From Mya arenaria (taxonomy: Eukaryota > Mollusca > Bivalvia > Myida > Myidae), in contig NC_069129.1 in NCBI RefSeq assembly GCF_026914265.1, forward strand, positions 20,445,945-20,509,944: a stretch of 64,000 bases of DNA, written 5' to 3'. A program made the position numbers and the translations under genes. The notes under the pieces are model-generated. The model made no database searches and had not been told where the DNA came from. It saw nothing but the letters and a program-made list of their open reading frames with translations. This document shows, piece after piece, positions 1-12,300 of this stretch; position 1 is the stretch's first letter; every line of letters starts with the position of its first letter.

Positions 1-764
1 CTAACATCTTTAGTCTTCTTTTAGGCCCAGATTCAGTCTTGTAAATGGTTTCTGTTTAAAAAAAAAGTATCGAAATATAAATAATTGTGAAATGAACATA
101 TTTGAACATATGATTTATATACAGCATTTTACTCAATGTTTTAAAAGAATTTTATAGCAAAATCAAAATAAGACAGATTTGAATCTCAAATCTGAAAATG
201 CTGGTGAATATAAATCTTGAATAACTTGACTGTGACATACAATTATCATATGTTGTAAAAATGGTACCGTATATATTTATTGTCATTTGTAAAATCAGAA
301 AGAAAAAAAGGATCTAGTTTCCTTTGTAATTCATACTTTTAAATGATCATGTATGAAAAATAAATGTTTTCGTTACAAGTTTGTTGACATCATCTTTATT
401 TGTTTAGTATTTGTGGAATTACAAAGAAAGCTTGGTGCTTAAATGTGATCATGGAAAAGCGAACTAAGCACAACACTTGCCATTCGGTCATATTTTCAGT
501 ATGTTGCTGATTATTTGTGTGAAATTAAATTACGCCAGTATTTAAAGTTGTAGGAAATAAAAAAATCAACTTGAGACATTTCTACGGATTTAAGATTACT
601 CAAGTATGACCAAGATTCTTTACTTCAAGTGGCCGCCAGGACCAGGCCCCAATTTTCTCTAAACTTTTCAAGTCCCTTTTAACAGAATTAGGCTAAGCTC
701 ACATTGACACCATGCCAAACCACTTTGATATTATAATGTTGTTAATAAGATGATTTCATATTGG
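1..764. other. AT-rich stretch without a recognised gene
   Basis: No open frame with a recognisable product, no splice-linked exon and no clear repeat boundary was seen on either strand. The base composition is strongly AT-rich, like the other intergenic parts of the window. Confidence 0.5.
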
Positions 765-842
765 CCTAGTTATTTGTCCGAGGTTAGCTGTATTTGCCTG
801 AGCCCGAAAGCAAATACAGCTGACCGAGGACAAATAACTGGG
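765..842. repeat. Imperfect inverted repeat (hairpin)
   Basis: Two arms of about 30 bases face each other around a 12-base loop. The left arm begins AGTTATTTGTCC and the right arm ends GGACAAATAACT; the inner part pairs through GCTGTATTTGC and GCAAATACAGC. A few mismatches lie in the middle of the stem. Neighbouring sequence to about 900 repeats the words GGCCGAGTTT and GATATTG, so this may be the core of a small mobile element. Its ends were not found. Confidence 0.6.
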
Positions 843-1315
843 CTAACAAAACATATTAGGCGAGTTTTGTTGATATTGGCCGAGTTTGGTAGATATTGAG
901 CAAATTCTGGCATATATTGTCTTCAATTGTCTGGTATTGGTACCGCAATTGTCTCTGTATCTTGTCAAATACATAATAGTTGATTAAAAAAAAACTATTA
1001 ATTCAATGGACGCACTAGTTACATGGATAAACTTAGACAAACGAATCATGTGGGCTTGGTTTAAATAAGTAAACATTTCATATACCATAAAGACAAGTAT
1101 TTTTCTCATGAGATTGAATGAAATAATTGGTTGTAGGATTTCCGAATATTTAATCTCATGGCCTACTTTTTCTCCAAACATTACAGTACTTGTAATTGCT
1201 GGTGAGCTGTGGTAGATTTCTATAGATGGTAGTTTTGACATAGTTTCAGGTGAGACTGAAAAATAACTAAGGTGAACTAAAATGACCTTGAGGTAAACAG
1301 TGATCCATACATGGT

Positions 1316-2150
1316 AATACTAATACATGTAGTAATTTTTGTCTTACTCAATAGTTATCATCTATTTTATATTATTAACCCCCTGCCACAGAGTGGGGAG
1401 GGGATTATAGGAATGCACTTCATCCTTCAGTCTGTCCGTCCGTACGTCTGGCTGTAACATTTCGTGTCCAGGCTATAACTTACTTATGCATGGATGGATT
1501 ACCATATTACTTGGTACAAATGTTGTCCTCATTGAGACGATGTGCAGTGACCTTGATCCGGGTCCATACCTCAAAGGTCAAGGTCACACGAGGCAGCGAA
1601 AGGTCAGAATACACATGCTCTTGTCCACGCTAAAACTTACTGATGCATTGATGGATTACCATATTACTTGGTACAAATGTTGTCCTCATTCAGACGATGT
1701 GTAGTGACCTTGACCCGGGTCCATACTTCAAAGGTCTATACTAATACATGTAGTAATTTTTGTCTTACTCAATAATAATCATTATCATCTATTTTATATT
1801 TATTAACCCCCTGCCACAGAGTGGGGAGGGGATTATAGGAATGCACTTCATCCATCAGTCTGTCCGTCCGTCCGTCCGTACATCTGGCTGTAACATTTCG
1901 TGTCCGTGCTATAACTTACTTATGCGTGGATGGATTACCATATTACTTGGTACAAATGCGGTCCTCATTCAAACGATGTGTGGTGACCTTGACCTGGGTC
2001 CATACCTCAAAACAAGCTCACAAGAGACATTTAAAGATCAGAGTACACATGCTCGTGTCCACGCTATAACTTACTTATGCATTAATGGATTACCATATTA
2101 CTTGGTACAAATGTCCTCATTGAGACAATGTGTAGTGACCTTGGTGATAT
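1316..2150. repeat. Two tandem copies of a ~420 bp interspersed repeat
   Basis: A block starting TACTAATACATGTAGTAATT at about 1,316 recurs at 1,738 in the same orientation. Each copy has CCCCCTGCCACAGAGTGGGG, a run of TCCG units, and sub-repeats with GGATTACCATATTACTTGG followed by AGTGACCTTGA and GGTCCATAC. The junction repeats ordinary flanking sequence as well as the element, so this looks like a local tandem duplication of an inserted repeat. Open frames here (for example 1,760-2,206) are repeat-derived and are not called as genes. Confidence 0.75.
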
Positions 2151-2170
2151 TAAATGACTGTATTACTATA

Positions 2171-5100
2171 CAAGAGGGCCATGATGGCCCTAAATCGCTC
2201 ACCTGAGTAAAAGAGTTTAACCTTTGTTATTAATATAGCTTGTTTCTCAAAGAATATTGAACAAGAGCTGTCAAAGTATGTGACAAATGCCCCCCAATGT
2301 GACATTGATCTATGAACAAGTACATAAAAAGTTGATCTTGCCTTTATGTGTCAAATACATATTGCAAGTTATATTAAATTGCCCCTGAGCATAGGAAAAA
2401 ACCCAATCATACTAAATGACAGCCAACACTCTTTATGTCCTCATATTCAGCATTCCATTGTGAATAAACACTTAGTGTATCTTTCACCTTAGAGGTAGGG
2501 ACATGGGTCTTGCACACGACACGTTGTCTTGGTATGTCGAAAACATATGGCAAGTCATTTTAAAATCTATCCATATAAGAGTAAGTCACAGCGCGGACAC
2601 GACAGCCTATATTTTCCTTCCATGGCAACCAGAGTTCTGCATGGAATTAATTTTTTTGAACAATTTTGAAAAAGCACCAACCAAGAATCATTCCTATGAA
2701 GTTTCATCAAAATTGTCCAAGCGGTTTAGGAGAAGAAGATGATTGTAACCAATTGTTGACACTTTTCCTTTAGGTTGCCATGTCAACCAGAGTTCTACAT
2801 GGAATAAATTTCTTTGAACAATTTTGAAAAAGCACCAACCAAGGATCATTCCTATGAAGTTTCATCAAAATTGTCAAAGCGGTTTAGGAGAAGATGATTA
2901 TAACCAAATGTTGACATTTTCCTTTAGGTTGCCATGGCAACCGGGCCAAACAAAATTATGTGAACAAATTTAAGAGAGGTCCATGCACTTCAAACCAAAT
3001 TTGCTGAAGATCTATCAAGGGGTTCATGCGAAGAAAATGTTAAGTTTTTTTTACTAATTTTAGCTCTGGTAGCCCTTAAAAGGGGCCAAACAAAATTATT
3101 TGAAAAGACCTGACAGAGGCCCATGCTAGGATGCTTCAGACTTGAAGATCCATCAAGCAGTTAATAAGATCAAGTTGTTTAAAGGTTTTTCTATTTTTTG
3201 CTATGGTGACCCCTAAAAGGGGTCAAACAAAACCATTTGAACAAAGTTGAGAGAGGACCATGTAAGGATGCTACATATCAAGTATGGAGTCATTCTGACC
3301 TTTACTTTCAGAGGAAAAGATGTTTAAGTGACAAGACAATGTAAAAACAAATGACCCCTGAGCAAGGCAAATTTGACCCCGGGACAATAATTTGAATACC
3401 TTTGGTGTAGGTCCACTTGGTAACACTATATACCAAATATGAAAGCTCTAGGTCTTATATTTTGGAGAAGAGGATTTTTAAAGTTTTATTATATAAGACT
3501 ATATAAAAATATTGAAAACCTAAGCCTATGAACACGGGGCGTGGCCAATTTTGACCCCAGGGCTAAAGTTTGAACAATCTTAATAGTGGTCCGATAAACA
3601 ATGCTTCATACCAAATATCTAAGGCCTTCGCCTTTTGGTTTCGGAGAAGAAGATTTTATAAGTTTTCATCATATACATATATAAGGAAACCCATGTCCGC
3701 CCGGGTGGGGCCATTTTTTGACCCCAGGGCCAAAGATTGAACAATAATCAACTAGATGATATATCATGCCAAATATCTAAGCTCTTGTCACTACTTGATT
3801 TTACGTGTGTATCTATATATGTATATTTGTTATTAATTGTTGTATGTGGCCCATATTGAAAATTGGTATGTGTATTAAATATGTTATCCAGTTTAAATTA
3901 AGACGTTACTTGTCTTTGTGAGTTCGGAGAAGATTTTTTAAGTTTTCACTATAATACATATAGAGAAAACCCATCAGCCCCGGGATGTGGCCAATTTTGA
4001 CCCCAGGGCCATAATTTGAACAAACTTTGTAGAGGTCCACTAGACGATGAATCATGCCAAATATCTAAGCTCTAAGCCACGTAAGTTCAGAGGAGATGAT
4101 TTTTGAAGTTTTCACTATAAACATATAGAGAAAACCCGGGGCCAATTTTGACCCCGAGGCCATAATTTGAACAATCTTTGTAGAGGTCCACTAGACGATG
4201 AATCATGCCAAATATCTAAGCTCTAGTCCAAGTAAGTTCAGAGGAGAAGATTTTTGAAGTTTTAACTATAAACATATAGAGAATACCCTAACCCCCCTGG
4301 GCGGGGCCAATTTTGACCCCAAGGCCATAATTTGAACAATCTTTGTAGAGGTCCACTAGACGATGAATCATGCCAAATATCTAAGCTCTAGTCCAAGTAA
4401 GTTAAGAGGAGAAGATTTTTGAAGTTTTAACTATAAACATATCAAGTATACCCATGACCCCCCGGGGCGGGGCCAATTTTGACCCCAAGGCCATAATTTG
4501 AACAATCTTTGTAGAGGTCCACAAGATGATGAATCATGCCAAATATCTAAGCTCTAGTCCAAGTAAGTTCTAAGGAGAAGATTTTTGAAGTTTTCACTAC
4601 AAACATATAGAGAAAACCCATGACCCCCCGGGGCGGAGCCAATTTTGACCCCAAGGCCATAATTTGAACAATCTTTGTAAAGGTCCACTAGACGATGAAT
4701 CATGCCAAATATCTAAGCTCTAGTCCAAGTAAGTTAGTTCAGAGGAGAAGATTTTTAAAGTTTTAACTATAAACATATAGAGCATACCCATGACCCCCCG
4801 GGGCGGGGCCAATTTTGACCCCAGGGCCATAATTTGAACAAACTTTGTAGAGGTCCACTAGACGATGAACCATGACAAATATCTAAGCTCTAGTCCAAGT
4901 AAGTTAGTTCAGAGGAGAAGATTTTTTAAGTTTTCACTTAGTATAAACATATAGAAAAAACCCATGACCCCCCCGGGGCAGGGCCAATTTTGACCCAAGG
5001 GCCATAATTTGAACAATCTTCGTAGAGGACCATTTTGTGATCCTACCTACCATATATCAACGGCCTAAGCCTTATGGTTTGGGAGATGAAGATTTTTAAA

Positions 5101-5330
5101 GTTTTTCCTTTCCATTGCCATGGCAACCAGAGTTCTGCATGGAATTCAATTCTTTGAACAATTTTCAAAGGGGACCACCCAAGGAACATTCCTGTGAAGT
5201 TTGGATGAAATTGGCTAAGCGGTTTATGAGGAGATGTCGTTTAAAGTAAAAGATTACATACGGACAACGGACGCTGGACAAATTGTGATCACAAAAGCTC
5301 ACCTTGTCACTATGTGACAGGTGAGCTAAT
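2171..5330. mobile_element. ~3.2 kb bivalve-type interspersed repeat, class uncertain
   Basis: The block opens with a GAGGGCCATGATGGCCC palindrome followed by CGCTCACCTGAG. It closes with a 32-base hairpin (5,296-5,327) whose outer stem is AGCTCACCT/AGGTGAGCT, so the CTCACCTG motif appears at both ends. Inside are paragraph-like segments repeating CCATGGCAACCAGAGTTCTG, TTTGAACAATTTTGAAAAAG, GGAGAAGATGATT and a tandem array. No transposase-like reading frame is present, so it is non-autonomous. Class is unclear: the 3' hairpin recalls a Helitron terminus, but no convincing CTRR end or TC start is visible. Confidence 0.7.
3540..5060. repeat. Tandem array, ~151-175 bp unit
   Basis: The words CCAATTTTGACCCC, CATAATTTGAACAATCTTTG, AGGTCCACTAGACGATGAA and AAATATCTAAGCTCTAGTCC recur in fixed order. 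The marker CCAATTTTGACC begins near 3,991, 4,142, 4,307, 4,473, 4,639, 4,809 and 4,984, giving spacings of 151, 165, 166, 166, 170 and 175 bases. Two more diverged units precede it at about 3,544 and 3,706. The array is internal to the larger interspersed repeat. Confidence 0.85.
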
Positions 5331-8220
5331 AAAATGTTAACCATTCCTTGACCTCCACAACGAATACATCATAGGGGTTCTCAATTTTTGGTTGAATCGT
5401 CTTAAATATTACCAACCAGCTCCTACTTAATACTTATTTTTCCAATTGAACCATTTATTTTGGCTGACAGCTGGTTCTTATTGAGAACAGCTCATCATAT
5501 ATAATACATGTAGAACAACAATACTTTGGCAATTAAATTCTGACATATTGAAATTTTAAAAGTTAAAAAAAATCATATATCGAACATACTGCAATTTTCC
5601 ACCTTAGAAAGATGAATTCTCACGAACAAAGCAACTGTGATATTATGTTTATTTCATCTGTAGTTAACATTAAAACTGACAGAAACCAATGCTGTGATGT
5701 TAAAGGGTATTTTGCCATCTCCGGAACGCCCCAATGTCTTGTCAGCATCTGAAATTCAAATATAGCATAGGTTGAAACAGTAGTCCAAATCATGTTGATT
5801 GTTACAAACTGAGATAGATTTTCTCTGTCAAAACAAATATTTCTCGTCAAGCTACCCTTAAAAACAAAAAAGTATTTACATATTCTAGATGTTTGCAAAA
5901 ACAATGCATAGTCAGCATACAATTTTGCTACTTTGGTTATCAAAGATAAACAGATTTAAAAATTTTCAAACGTCTTAAAGCTTCTAGCATTTCGAAGAGT
6001 TTGAAGCACACAAATTTTGACCACTTGGAAAACATTTTCTTTGCCGCATCTTTGCCGCATTGATAGGTTTTAAAATTGAAAATGGACACATAAGATAGAT
6101 TGAGTTTGGTATGGCCTAAAAAATAATATTATCTTAACAACAAATGACCTGGATAGCAGAATGTCACCAATGAAAACTATAAGGAAACCTCTTAAGAATA
6201 TATACATTTGAAGATTCATATATCTAGAAAATCTGATCTTTCCCTGTACATGTCAGATATATTTCCCGAAACATTGTTTACCAATTCTAAAGCTCAAGAA
6301 AAACCTATTTCTTTGCTTATTGTAAATTCTTAATTATACGGCTTATATTGCACTCTGACAGTAAATAAGCTAAGTTAATTTTAAAATGTTTCTTTTTTCC
6401 AAGTTAAAGCCTTAAAAAATGTACACCCAACCATCGACACTTTACATGGCATAACTTTGAAAAGCACAGCACGAGCGCATCGTTTCCAAATAAGTTTTCA
6501 ATAATGTTAGATGGCCACAAAAGTCAGGTTGCCAACACAACTAAGCCTCGATCAACAGGATATTTCCAAGGGCAAGCAAACATTTCTTGGTCTCACCTTA
6601 CCTTGTATAGATAGACTGGTACCTCCTTGGAGAAACTGTCTAGAGTGTGAATTCAGGCATCACATTTTCGAGCGGAAACCAAATATTTTAAGAACATTTC
6701 GGTTTCATCCAACACCTGAAATATACACGTCTTTCATTTAACATGTACTTTAAATTATTCATTATATACATGTTTTTCATTATCTGTAATGAGACCAAAT
6801 ATAGCAAAATCTGAAAAAGTATTCATCAAATTTACACAATATGTAATAAAACTAAAGATAAAGTTAAGATTTTTTTTTCATTTATACGAAACACAATTTC
6901 ATACAAAATATATTCAAATATCTCCTCTTTCATTCCAAATCCAAAGTTTTAAATATTTACTCCACATTCATTCAAAATCAATATCAAAAATTGAACCTAT
7001 CAATAATAGTGCAATTATAGATTTTTTTCAAGAATTCATGCCTAGGTCGAAAGACAAATCTGCATTTCAGCTCTCTTTCCAAACCAAAATACCAACTCCA
7101 ATGTTTCTCACTAATCTCAACACAACACTTTGAAATAACGACATATACACTGTGCTTTCTTACCTTCAGAAACTCCTCACCATCCTCAAACATGTTTACC
7201 TCGCTCACTGTACATCTTTCCTCAAACATCTGTTTTACTGGCACTTCCCTCTATTCCAACCTGAACGTCCATCATTCAATACCTCTTCATTCAATACCAC
7301 AGCTCTGACAAGCAAACTCTCCAAATCCGTGCTTCATATTCAACAAAATGTTCGCACAATTTCTTCCACATTATCTACCGCATTAACTTCCTTCAACATC
7401 TTACAAATCACCGAATATGCTTTGCTCTTCATACATGTACAGTGCAATTTAATCTCGTACATACATGTTAGGATGATGTATACTATTTACATATATGTTT
7501 TTACTCCGTGCTCACCATGTAACTGTTAATACAAACTCAGTTTAACACTTTCACAATCAATCGCGGCAATTGTATTTTAAAATCAATCTCTTATGCGTAC
7601 AACGAAACTTGACCAGAGGCATACATAACGCAGTGAACCAGTTGGCAAACTTGCTTAAAAAAATATGTCAATACCTGGCCCTGGTATCACAAAATTCCTA
7701 AGTCATTTCTCAACCTTTATCTTCACTCATTTCACCACAAAACAACATAGTATGATTCACAAACTTTAAAATTCTGATTGATTTATTTAAAATTCTGATT
7801 TATTTATTTTTCTATATTTCATATCAAATATATTATGTGATATTTAAATAGTGTAATTTATCATTTTTAGCATGACTCACAATCTTAAATATTTTTATTT
7901 ATGTTTCTATTAATCTTTTTTTATATTATTATAAACCAAAAATTGTTGTGTGGTATTTAAATAGTCTAATAATTTAAGTAGAAATCAATTTTACAGGACT
8001 GATTTTAGGCAACAAAAAAAGCCCATTCTTTGCTCTTGAACAATTTTTCGCTAGAATAATGACCAGTATCAACTCAATCTATGATTTTTATCATGCTATG
8101 CTGTTATGTGGTAAAATAAGTTGAGATTGAGAAATGAGAAATGACCTACTTTTTTCCTCAAAAAACTGACAAACTTAAAATTAAATGTGTAATGCAATAA
8201 ATTATTGAAATAGGAAAGAA
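5331..8220. other. Intergenic, no supported gene
   Basis: The stretch lies downstream of the TARDBP polyadenylation region. It is AT-rich with a pyrimidine-biased part around 6,860-7,440. Open frames up to 125 codons exist (for example 7,152-7,529 and 6,789-7,133), but they are low-complexity, overlap antisense frames and show no recognisable domain or splice context. Confidence 0.5.
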
Positions 8221-8315
8221 AGACTCACACGCATTTTACTGCGCTTGCAAACTCCAACTTCACATCACACAATTCACAAGTTCACACAAATATCACACTA
8301 ATACTTGCTTTTATT
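8221..8315 (-). terminator. Candidate TARDBP poly(A) signal with UG-rich downstream region
   Basis: Reading the minus strand downstream of the TARDBP stop at 9,339, the first AATAAA is at 8,315-8,310, giving a 3' UTR of about 1 kb. A scan of the intervening plus strand found no earlier TTTATT. Directly beyond the signal the RNA would be rich in UGUG words (8,221-8,308), which fits a GU-rich downstream element. UG repeats are also the known binding preference of TDP-43, so the site could serve autoregulation. The cleavage site itself is not proven by sequence. Confidence 0.45.
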
Positions 8316-9338
8316 TCGCACAAGACAAATAACACAATAATGTGACGATATGAATGTCAAGTTCATACAATCAACAATCATAACCCAGGACGCATTTCAT
8401 TAAGGATTCTAGGAACAATTATGCACTGCAGAATGATTTTTCTGTGCAATTGAAAATCTCTCCAAGGTACAAAATTGGTCCAAGGATTTCTTGATGAAAT
8501 GACCCCTTGACTCTTTCACAACAAACTTTACAGATTTAAAATGAGATGAACTACAAAAGACTGTCAAAAATCCATACAGAGCAAAACAACTCTGCTGAAT
8601 GATGTAAACAATCACACATGTATACATGTTACAGTCCAATTCTTAGCCATTAACAAAAATTTAAAATAGTAACCATAATCTTCAAAAAACATATCAAAAT
8701 TAAAAAAATCATTATTATTATAACAAAACTATTTACACAATTTACGAAGTCTTTCTCACATTGCACAATTCTCATAGTTCTTGCGTTACCCAATACACTT
8801 ACGCTGAGTTCTCTCATGACTGACTCTGTCCACTTTCATTTTAATGGCACTTTCATGTTCACTATATCATTAACAGTGAGAATGTGGCATGTCTAAACAA
8901 TATTTACAAATTAAGTACTACTCTTCTATATAATAGAAACTAATTTTCTCATTAAATAGGAATGAACAAATAACTATTGTACAGTGGTTGAAATTACCAC
9001 AAACCCTACACTGGAAAAATGCATTTCGGGCTTGCTCAAATTCTGGATTTAATATAGCAGGGGCTTTTTGAAGAATTTGATGCCAATCAATAATATCAGA
9101 TTCAGGCTTGTTCATACAAAAGTCCTATTTCATGACTGATGATAAACAAGGTACCAAATACAATTTTTTTCATAAAAAATTATAAAAAGTATTACTATTG
9201 AATGGTAAAGGGTAAATCATTCCTGGACATGGTTTATGTTGTGCAAATATTTCTATAATGTAAAAAGATAAATATATGGTAGATGCTTGAACTCGATGAT
9301 CTTAATTGCCCCCATTAGATTTACTTTTCCAAGATGAT

Positions 9339-12300
9339 CTAGTTCCAGTTGCCCCTCCCACTTGCCCCCTGCCCCCAACCTGATGAGGAGGATGAATTGT
9401 TGTAACCTCCCCCTCCCCCAGACCTATTCCCCCACTGCGAGTAACTATTCTGCCCAGAAGCACTATCATTATTAAACCCCCCACTTCGACTATCCCTAGT
9501 CCCTCCAAAACCTGGCCCCAACTCGTAACTAGATGAGTTTGGATTTTGCGCCCCCTGAAACACAGCCTGTGCTGCAGCAAGCATTGCTGAACTGAACATG
9601 TTCATTCCGATATTATTCATATTCGGTTCTATACCCATAGCATTCATTTCAGACTTATTTTGAACTGGGTTATTACCCCTGGCCAGCCCAGCATCTTGTC
9701 CTGAGCCAGAGTTGTCCCACATTTCGCCCCTTCCAAAGTTGCCTCCCCTATTTCGGCCCTGCTGTCTTTCTATCTGCTGTTCCTTTGCCTTTGGCTCTGC
9801 GCTGCTGATATGAACGCTGGCAGTCTTTATAATATGGTCCTCACCACACAGCCTCTCTGCGACAAGGGGGTCGGCAAAAGTAACGAATGCAAAGGCTCTG
9901 AAAGGCTTTGGTATGAAGACATCAACGACCTCCCCAAACTGTTCAAAGTATTCCCTAAGCTCTTCATTTGTAAGGTCTTCTGTGCATCTGGCAACAAATA
10001 TCTTTCGATTTGTTGGATTGTTATCCTGCTCAGTCTGAAATGAAATAAATTGTATCTTGGTTTGTGGACGAACATGCACTTCTTTGTTAGATAATAACAT
10101 TTTACTGTGACAACAGTTTCACAATATTTGATAAATAAAGAATAATTAGATAACATTTTCTGACTTATTAATCATTGCTAAAATACTACAATTGTATATA
10201 CATGTACAAGATTGTTAGATGTACTGTATGTAAAGTATGTATACAAGTACAAAATATAACAAGACATGGCATTTGGAAATACAGAGGGAAATAATCACAG
10301 TCTCAGTAAAAAGAGAGTGAAGTATAGTATATTATACCAATTTTTTTACAATAATTAAGGTACTGAAAAAAAATGTTCAAGTTGCAACTTTCTGAATGAA
10401 ATGCATTGACCTGCTTTAAATATCTTTTGTCTAATAGCAATTGATATGTATCGCAAACCAGGTACAATTCGATGTTCCTTAGTTTGCTAAAGAGAAAGTA
10501 CAACTAACTGTAACATGAATTGGGAATTATATCCATTGCAAAGATTCCAATAACAACAGCATGAGGTAATAGTTTCAAGCCTAGCTCAACAGTCTAGGAT
10601 GACACTTGAAACTATTACAACTTTGGAAAATCATACACAAGTACCTCTTCATATAAATTTAGAAAATCCTAAAAACTTCTTCATGGTTTTAGAACACAAT
10701 ACATTTCACAGATATGTTGTGAACATATAAAAATGTAAGATATGGTTAAAATATTGACATTGGTTAAACTTGTTCCAGTCCCATTAAATTGTAAAAGAAC
10801 AAATTTTATCTTACATGTGAATTGGGCAGATTAACTTCACACCATCTTCCATCTATCCTGTGTCTAGCTGCCAAGCACCTCAGTTGTGCTTCATAGTCCT
10901 TGAACTTTATAAAGCCAAACCCCTTCGACTGGCCACTCCTGGGATCTCTTTTCACCTTAAATTTGTAATATGATACAAATCAGTTTGGTCTGTACACCAT
11001 AGAGTATGTTCCTATGGTACATTCGTGGATCATTTCATCGAAAAAGAAGGTGTATGTGCCATGAATTATCCTGTTAGTTATTGGCCATACTGAATGGTTC
11101 CTCACATTATTTCAATGCTGCCATCTAATAAAGTTTTCACCATCATAAAAGCTTGTATCTCAATAAGATTATCTTAAAATAATTAAGTGTGTTTATTCTT
11201 ATCATATTCAGAACTATTATCACTTAGAATACAACATTTATTTTCAGTCAATGAAATTACAGATAGACATTTATGAAGTACTAGGCTTAAGCATTAAGAT
11301 TTTCAATTTTCATGGGTGTTTAAAGGTCAGCCTACTGCCACTTATCCAGTACACATTCCCTGTGTCAAGAAAAATGTGTCAGCCCATGAGGTTGTATTCT
11401 AAGTCTGTTAGATGACCTGAAGTAACATCTTAATGATTAAGGAGGGCTTGTTCATTACGTTCAATCCACCCATTGTCAATCATTCTGATATTGAATCATG
11501 TCATCTTCCTATTACTGAGTTTAACTTTTACATATTTAAAAATCAAGAAACAACAGGCACAGAAAAATACAAAAAAACTAAGCCATCAAAATTTGACTTT
11601 TAAATCAGTCCAAATTTATTGAATTAAGAAATTGGAACAAGCTCTGAATAATCTGCACATATAGGATAAGTTGAGTTGAGTTGGGTTTTACGGCATCGCA
11701 AGACTGTATAGGTTATATGGCGCCATTCAGGCAGGAAAAAACTTGTTGGATCCACATTGGACACATACTTTTCAAGAATTAGATTGGAAACATATATTTT
11801 TGAAGTATTTTTGGCAAAAAAGGGCCGTAACTCCTAAATGACTAAAGCGATTTCCATGACTATCGAACTTGATCAAGATATTATGGTCACAAACATGTGT
11901 TTAAAGTTTGGTGAGGATTGGACAAACAGTTTTCAAGAATTAGATTGGAAACATATATTTTTGAAGTATTTTTGGCAAAAAAGGGCCGTAACTCCTAAAT
12001 GACTAAAGCGATTTCCATGACTATCGAACTTGATCAAGATATTATGGTCACAAACATGTGTTTAAAGTTTGGTGAGGATTGGACAAATGGTTTTCAAGAA
12101 TTAGATCGGAAACAATCTTCGGGACGTACGTACGTACAGACAAGACGTACGTACGTACGGACAAGGGCAACCCTATATGCCGCCACTTTGTGGGGGCATA
12201 AAAATGATCATTTTAATAAAGTTCAAAGGTATCAGTAACTTTACTTTTTACTTTATCTATTATCAAATAATCAACATTTACTTCATTAAACTTAATCAAC

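Noticed and set aside
1486-2206. 72- and 148-codon plus-strand frames
   Set aside because: They lie inside the tandemly duplicated interspersed repeat and follow its internal repeats.
3540-5060. CRISPR-like array
   Set aside because: Units are 150-175 bases of continuous similarity without unique spacers, in animal DNA. This is a tandem repeat.
2171-5330. Helitron
   Set aside because: A terminal hairpin is present, but the expected TC start, the spacing to CTRR and an AT target could not be shown. Class left open.
6511-7529. Several 76-125 codon frames on the plus strand
   Set aside because: Low-complexity frames that overlap antisense frames, with no homology recognised.
9302-9580. 92-codon minus-strand frame overlapping the TDP-43 C-terminus
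   Set aside because: It is the glycine-rich coding region read in another frame; composition alone explains it.
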